DNA from: Streptococcus mitis
GTDB lineage: Bacteria > Bacillota > Bacilli > Lactobacillales > Streptococcaceae
Direction of reading: 5' to 3'
NCBI RefSeq assembly: GCF_009496155.1
Contig: NZ_WIJP01000019.1
Location: 1 to 25,794, forward strand
Length of the DNA stretch: 25,794 nucleotides
Position 1 is the stretch's first letter, and each line of letters begins with the position of its first letter. Under the pieces are notes generated by a model. That model saw only the letters and a list, made by a program, of their open reading frames with translations, did no database searches and was not told the DNA's origin. The position numbers and the translations under genes were made by a program. Below, piece by piece: positions 22,498 to 25,794 of the stretch.

Positions 22498-24693
22498 ATG
22501 AAATTAGATAAATTATTTGAGAAATTTCTTTCTCTTTTTAAAAAAGAAACAAGTGAATCGGAGGGTTCTGATTCTACTAGCTTGCGTCGCTCTCGTAGTG
22601 ATAGAAAAAAATTAGCCCAAGTAGGTCCAATTCGAAAATTTTGGCGTCGCTATCATCTAACAAAGATTGTCCTTATACTAGGTTTGAGTGCAGGCTTGCT
22701 AGTTGGAACCTATTTGTTTGCTGTAGCTAAGTCAACCAATGTCAATGATTTGCAAAATGCTTTGAAAACTCGAACCCTCATTTTTGACCGTGAAGAAAAA
22801 GAGGCTGGTGCCTTGTCTGGTCAAAAGGGAACCTATGTTGAACTGACTGATATCAGTAAAAATTTGCAGAATGCTGTTATTGCGACAGAAGACCGTTCTT
22901 TCTATAAAAATGACGGGATCAACTATGGTCGTTTTTTCTTGGCGATTGTCACTGCTGGCCGTTCAGGTGGTGGATCTACTATTACCCAACAGCTAGCTAA
23001 AAACGCCTATTTGTCACAGGATCAAACTGTTGAGAGAAAAGCGAAAGAATTTTTCCTTGCCTTAGAATTAACAAAAAAATATAGTAAGGATCAGATCTTA
23101 ACCATGTACCTTAACAATGCCTATTTTGGAAATGGTGTGTGGGGTGTAGAAGATGCGAGTAAGAAATACTTTGGAGTTTCTGCGTCAGAAGTGAGTTTGG
23201 ATCAAGCTGCGACTCTGGCAGGGATGCTCAAAGGACCGGAACTGTATAATCCCTTGAATTCCTTAGAAGATTCGACTAATCGTCGCGATACTGTTTTGCA
23301 AAATATGGTTGCAGCAGGATATATTGATAAAAATCAAGAAACCGAGGCTGCAGGAGTTGATATGACCTCGCAATTGCAAGATAAGTATGAAGGAAAAATT
23401 TCAGATTACCGCTATCCTTCTTACTTTGATGCGGTGGTTAACGAAGCCGTTTCCAAGTATAATCTAACAGAGGAAGAAATCGTCAATAATGGCTACCGCA
23501 TTTATACAGAGTTGGATCAAAACTACCAAGCAAATATGCAGGTTGTCTATAAAAATACATCGCTATTTCCGAGGGCAGAGGATGGAACATTTGCTCAATC
23601 AGGAAGTGTAGCTCTCGAACCGAAAACGGGGGGAGTTCGTGGAGTTGTTGGTCAAGTTGCTGACAATGATAAAACAGGATTTCGGAATTTCAACTATGCA
23701 ACCCAATCAAAACGTAGTCCTGGTTCTACAATTAAGCCTTTAGTTGTCTATACCCCAGCAGTTGAAGCAGGTTGGGCTTTGAACAAGCAGTTGGATAACC
23801 ATACCATGCAGTACGACAGCTATAAGGTTGATAACTATGCAGGAATCAAGACGAGTCGAGAAGTTCCTATGTATCAAGCCTTGGCAGAATCGCTTAATCT
23901 ACCTGCTGTTGCCACTGTTAATGATTTGGGTGTTGACAAGGCTTTTGAGGCGGGCGAAAAATTCGGACTCAACATGGAAAAAGTCGACCGTGTTCTTGGT
24001 GTCGCCTTGGGAAGCGGTGTTGAAACCAATCCTCTTCAAATGGCTCAAGCATATGCTGCCTTTGCAAATGAAGGTTTAATGCCGGAAGCTCATTTTATTA
24101 GTAGAATTGAAAATGCTAGTGGACAGGTTATTGCAAGCCATAAAAATTCACAAAAACGGGTGATTGATAAGTCTGTAGCTGACAAGATGACCAGTATGAT
24201 GTTGGGTACATTCACAAACGGAACTGGTATTAGTTCATCACCTGCAGATTACGTCATGGCAGGAAAAACTGGTACAACTGAAGCGGTTTTTAATCCTGAA
24301 TACACAAGTGATCAGTGGGTAATTGGTTATACACCGGATGTAGTGATTAGCCACTGGCTTGGTTTTCCGACCACTGATGAAAATCACTATCTAGCAGGAT
24401 CTACTTCAAATGGTGCAGCTCATGTCTTTAGAAACATTGCAAATACTATTTTACCTTATACGCCAGGAAGCACCTTTACAGTTGAAAATGCATATAAGAA
24501 AAACGGAATTGCACCAGCTAACACAAAAAGACAAGTACAAACCAATGATAATAGCCAGACAGATGATAATTTGTCTGATATTCGAGGACGTGCGCAAAGT
24601 CTAGTAGATGAGGCTAGTCGGGCTATCTCAGATGCGAAGATTAAGGAAAAGGCTCAAACGATTTGGGATTCGGTAGTCAATCTATTCCGTTAA
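22498..24693 (+). CDS. pbp2A: Class A (bifunctional) penicillin-binding protein 2a
   Basis: 731 aa. A short cytoplasmic basic N-terminus and one transmembrane helix (~56-76) lead to a GT51 glycosyltransferase domain with VIATEDRSFYKNDGINYGRF (catalytic Glu ~131), GGGSTITQQLAKN and KYSKDQILTMYLNNAYFG. The transpeptidase domain has SxxK in SPGSTIKPL (Ser410), SLN at ~464-466 and KTGTTE (from ~590). The C-terminal tail is charged and linker-like. It polymerises and cross-links peptidoglycan; in pneumococcus PBP2a is one of three class A PBPs and overlaps with PBP1a. No Shine-Dalgarno is seen before ATG 22498. The motifs look unaltered, but resistance cannot be judged without alignment. Confidence 0.97.
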   Translation: MKLDKLFEKFLSLFKKETSESEGSDSTSLRRSRSDRKKLAQVGPIRKFWRRYHLTKIVLILGLSAGLLVGTYLFAVAKSTNVNDLQNALKTRTLIFDREEKEAGALSGQKGTYVELTDISKNLQNAVIATEDRSFYKNDGINYGRFFLAIVTAGRSGGGSTITQQLAKNAYLSQDQTVERKAKEFFLALELTKKYSKDQILTMYLNNAYFGNGVWGVEDASKKYFGVSASEVSLDQAATLAGMLKGPELYNPLNSLEDSTNRRDTVLQNMVAAGYIDKNQETEAAGVDMTSQLQDKYEGKISDYRYPSYFDAVVNEAVSKYNLTEEEIVNNGYRIYTELDQNYQANMQVVYKNTSLFPRAEDGTFAQSGSVALEPKTGGVRGVVGQVADNDKTGFRNFNYATQSKRSPGSTIKPLVVYTPAVEAGWALNKQLDNHTMQYDSYKVDNYAGIKTSREVPMYQALAESLNLPAVATVNDLGVDKAFEAGEKFGLNMEKVDRVLGVALGSGVETNPLQMAQAYAAFANEGLMPEAHFISRIENASGQVIASHKNSQKRVIDKSVADKMTSMMLGTFTNGTGISSSPADYVMAGKTGTTEAVFNPEYTSDQWVIGYTPDVVISHWLGFPTTDENHYLAGSTSNGAAHVFRNIANTILPYTPGSTFTVENAYKKNGIAPANTKRQVQTNDNSQTDDNLSDIRGRAQSLVDEASRAISDAKIKEKAQTIWDSVVNLFR

Positions 24694-24698
24694 GATGC

Positions 24699-24727
24699 TT
24701 GTCAAAGCCTGGCTTTCTTGTTATAAT
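24699..24727 (+). promoter_or_regulatory. rpmG-secE-nusG promoter
   Basis: TTGTCA (24699-24704), 17-bp spacer, TGT-TATAAT (24722-24727). Near-consensus with extended -10; it starts 6 bp after the pbp2A stop. Confidence 0.85.
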
Positions 24728-24745
24728 AGATAAGATGGAGGCGTT

Positions 24746-24898
24746 ATGGCACTAAAAAAAGCAAGCCTAGCTTGTGCGGTTTGTGGTTCGAGAAACTATT
24801 CAATCAAGATTAGTGGAAACCCCAAGCCTACACGACTAGAAGTAAATAAATTTTGTAAGCATTGTGGTAAGTACACTACACACAGAGAAACGAGATAG
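24746..24898 (+). CDS. rpmG: 50S ribosomal protein L33
   Basis: 50 aa, starting [19 protein letters not shown] and ending [16 protein letters not shown]. Two CxxC pairs (CAVC and CKHC) make it the zinc-binding (C+) form of L33; bacteria with paralogues usually switch to a zinc-free form under zinc limitation. ATG 24746 follows ggagg. It is the first gene of the rpmG-secE-nusG unit, the conserved L33-SecE-NusG order of Firmicutes. Confidence 0.96.
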   Translation: MALKKASLACAVCGSRNYSIKISGNPKPTRLEVNKFCKHCGKYTTHRETR

Positions 24899-24907
24899 GA
24901 GAGAGCG

Positions 24908-25084
24908 ATGCGTTTTATTGGAGATATTTTTAGACTTCTTAAAGACACAACATGGCCAACTCGCAAGGAAAGCTGGAGAGATTTTCGTTCTATCATGGAA
25001 TACACAGCTTTCTTTGTAGTAATTATTTACATTTTTGACCAGTTGATTGTTTCAGGTTTGATTCGATTTATTAACATTTTTTAG
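24908..25084 (+). CDS. secE: Preprotein translocase subunit SecE
   Basis: 58 aa, the short single-helix form of Gram-positive SecE. The amphipathic cytoplasmic helix (DIFRLLKDTTWPTRKESWRD) has the conserved WPTR motif and is followed by one transmembrane helix (YTAFFVVIIYIFDQLIVSG). It clamps SecY in the SecYEG channel. aggagag precedes ATG 24908, nine bases after the rpmG stop. Its TAG stop is the beginning of an intercistronic hairpin before nusG. Confidence 0.95.
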   Translation: MRFIGDIFRLLKDTTWPTRKESWRDFRSIMEYTAFFVVIIYIFDQLIVSGLIRFINIF

Positions 25085-25116
25085 AAGATTAGTGAAAGTA
25101 CACTAAAAATCTTCTA
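25082..25116 (+). other. Intercistronic hairpin between secE and nusG
   Basis: Perfect 9-bp outer stem (25082-25090 / 25108-25116) that includes the secE stop codon, plus an inner 4-bp stem agtg/cact. A short ttta follows, so at most a weak terminator. It may tune nusG expression or protect the message. Confidence 0.6.
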
Positions 25117-25134
25117 TTTATGAAAGGAAATATC

Positions 25135-25671
25135 ATGGATAGTTTTGACAAAGGGTGGTTTGTTTTACAAACCTATTCTGGTTATGAAAATAAGGTAAAA
25201 GAAAATCTATTACAACGTGCACAAACCTATAACATGTTGGATAATATTCTACGCGTTGAAATTCCAACACAAACAGTGCAAGTTGAAAAAAATGGAAAGA
25301 GAAAAGAAGTAGAAGAAAATCGCTTTCCAGGTTATGTTCTTGTAGAAATGGTCATGACAGATGAAGCTTGGTTTGTTGTTCGAAACACACCAAACGTTAC
25401 AGGATTCGTTGGTTCTCACGGAAATAGATCAAAACCAACTCCATTATTGGAACAAGAAATTCGTGATATCTTGGTTTCTATGGGACAAACTGTACAAGAG
25501 TTTGATCTCGATGTTGAAGTCGGTCAAACTGTACGTATTATTGATGGTGCTTTTGCAGACTATACTGGTAAGATTACAGAGATTGATAATAACAAAGTGA
25601 AGATGATCATCTCTATGTTTGGTAATGACACAGTAGCAGAAGTAAACCTAAACCAAATTGCAGAATTATAA
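25135..25671 (+). CDS. nusG: Transcription termination/antitermination factor NusG
   Basis: 178 aa from ATG 25135, which has gaaagga six bases upstream; an in-frame ATG at 25120 lies before that Shine-Dalgarno. The NGN domain (KGWFVLQTYSGYENKVKENLLQRA.., FPGYVLVEMVMTDEAWFVVRNTPNVTGFVG) is followed by a C-terminal KOW domain (VGQTVRIIDGAFADYTGKI). It binds RNA polymerase and affects pausing and elongation. A terminator follows, so the rpmG-secE-nusG unit ends here. Confidence 0.97.
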   Translation: MDSFDKGWFVLQTYSGYENKVKENLLQRAQTYNMLDNILRVEIPTQTVQVEKNGKRKEVEENRFPGYVLVEMVMTDEAWFVVRNTPNVTGFVGSHGNRSKPTPLLEQEIRDILVSMGQTVQEFDLDVEVGQTVRIIDGAFADYTGKITEIDNNKVKMIISMFGNDTVAEVNLNQIAEL

Positions 25672-25676
25672 CCCTG

Positions 25677-25700
25677 AGAGAGGCATGTCCTCTCTTTTTT
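25677..25700 (+). terminator. Rho-independent terminator after nusG
   Basis: agagagg / cctctct stem (25677-25683 / 25689-25695), 5-nt loop, T run. Confidence 0.9.
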
Positions 25701-25791
25701 GTGCAGTTGAGGAGGTAAAGGGGACAGAATAGGTGAAATAGTCCCAATTAGCTTCTTTATTTGTTAAACTGTATCTAGAAAGGGGAAGATT

Positions 25792-25794
25792 ATG
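25792..25794 (+). CDS. Start codon of the next gene, cut by the window end
   Basis: An ATG preceded by aaagggga at 25779-25786, a good Shine-Dalgarno spacing. No residues beyond Met are visible, so the product is unknown. The 25701-25791 leader has a small hairpin gggac/gtccc (25721-25745) and no strong promoter. Confidence 0.5.

Noticed and set aside
25703..25711. GCAGTTGAG resembling one half of a ComE binding site before the last gene
   Set aside because: No second half-site at the required spacing, and the Shine-Dalgarno-like ggagg follows directly; likely chance.

Overview
The window looks like a chromosomal segment of a mitis-group Streptococcus, closest in my recollection to the S. 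mitis / S. pneumoniae complex. The order ackA - rnpA - yidC - jag - (hypothetical) - tkt - yajC - low-molecular-weight PTP - MORN protein - adhE - ... - gap - pbp2A - rpmG - secE - nusG is the one I know from pneumococcus. Several products (YidC1 with a lipobox, PBP2a of 731 aa, AdhE of 883 aa) read as close orthologues. The pneumococcal ascorbate PTS (ula) genes I would expect beside tkt are absent. This species placement rests on memory of gene order and protein sequence, not on a search.

Layout. 1-1166: 3' end of a serine-rich repeat, LPxTG-anchored surface adhesin. 1167-1692: non-coding, with a strong long hairpin. 1693-3886: YtxK-like methyltransferase and acetate kinase, the latter with a consensus-like cre site. 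4187-5193: a two-gene accessory unit (cytoplasmic protein plus small secreted two-cysteine protein) with its own promoter and terminator. 5518-8369: rnpA-yidC-jag and a conserved hypothetical. 8486-14715: transketolase, YajC, LMW-PTP, MORN protein and AdhE; the adhE upstream region carries repeated Rex-like half-sites and cre-like sites. 20459-25671: gap, an RluA-family pseudouridine synthase (minus strand), pbp2A, rpmG, secE, nusG. The last three bases are the ATG of another gene.

The outstanding part is 14839-20282, between adhE and gap. It appears to be a self-contained, pheromone-controlled peptide locus. It starts with a ComR-like (Rgg/PlcR superfamily) regulator. Next comes a promoter carrying a GACA-N4-TGTC operator, nested inside the regulator's own terminator hairpin. 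This drives a 16-codon ORF ending in GGWWT, which resembles the double-tryptophan ComS/XIP pheromones. Then follow a 96-aa protein of unknown function, two tandem paralogous leaderless Trp-rich cationic micro-peptides of 31 and 29 aa, a large intercistronic inverted repeat, an ABC ATPase with a membrane partner, and a MacB/FtsX-type ABC pair. Mitis-group streptococci normally run competence through ComCDE, so a ComRS-like pair here more likely controls the adjacent peptides. I infer a leaderless bacteriocin-like system with export/immunity transporters. The sequence shows the parts, but the function is inferred.

Other regulatory points: rluA-family gene and pbp2A diverge from an 86-bp gap in which each -10 box lies only 6 nt from the start codon and no Shine-Dalgarno is visible, so both mRNAs may be leaderless. 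No rRNA, tRNA, CRISPR array or intact insertion sequence was seen.
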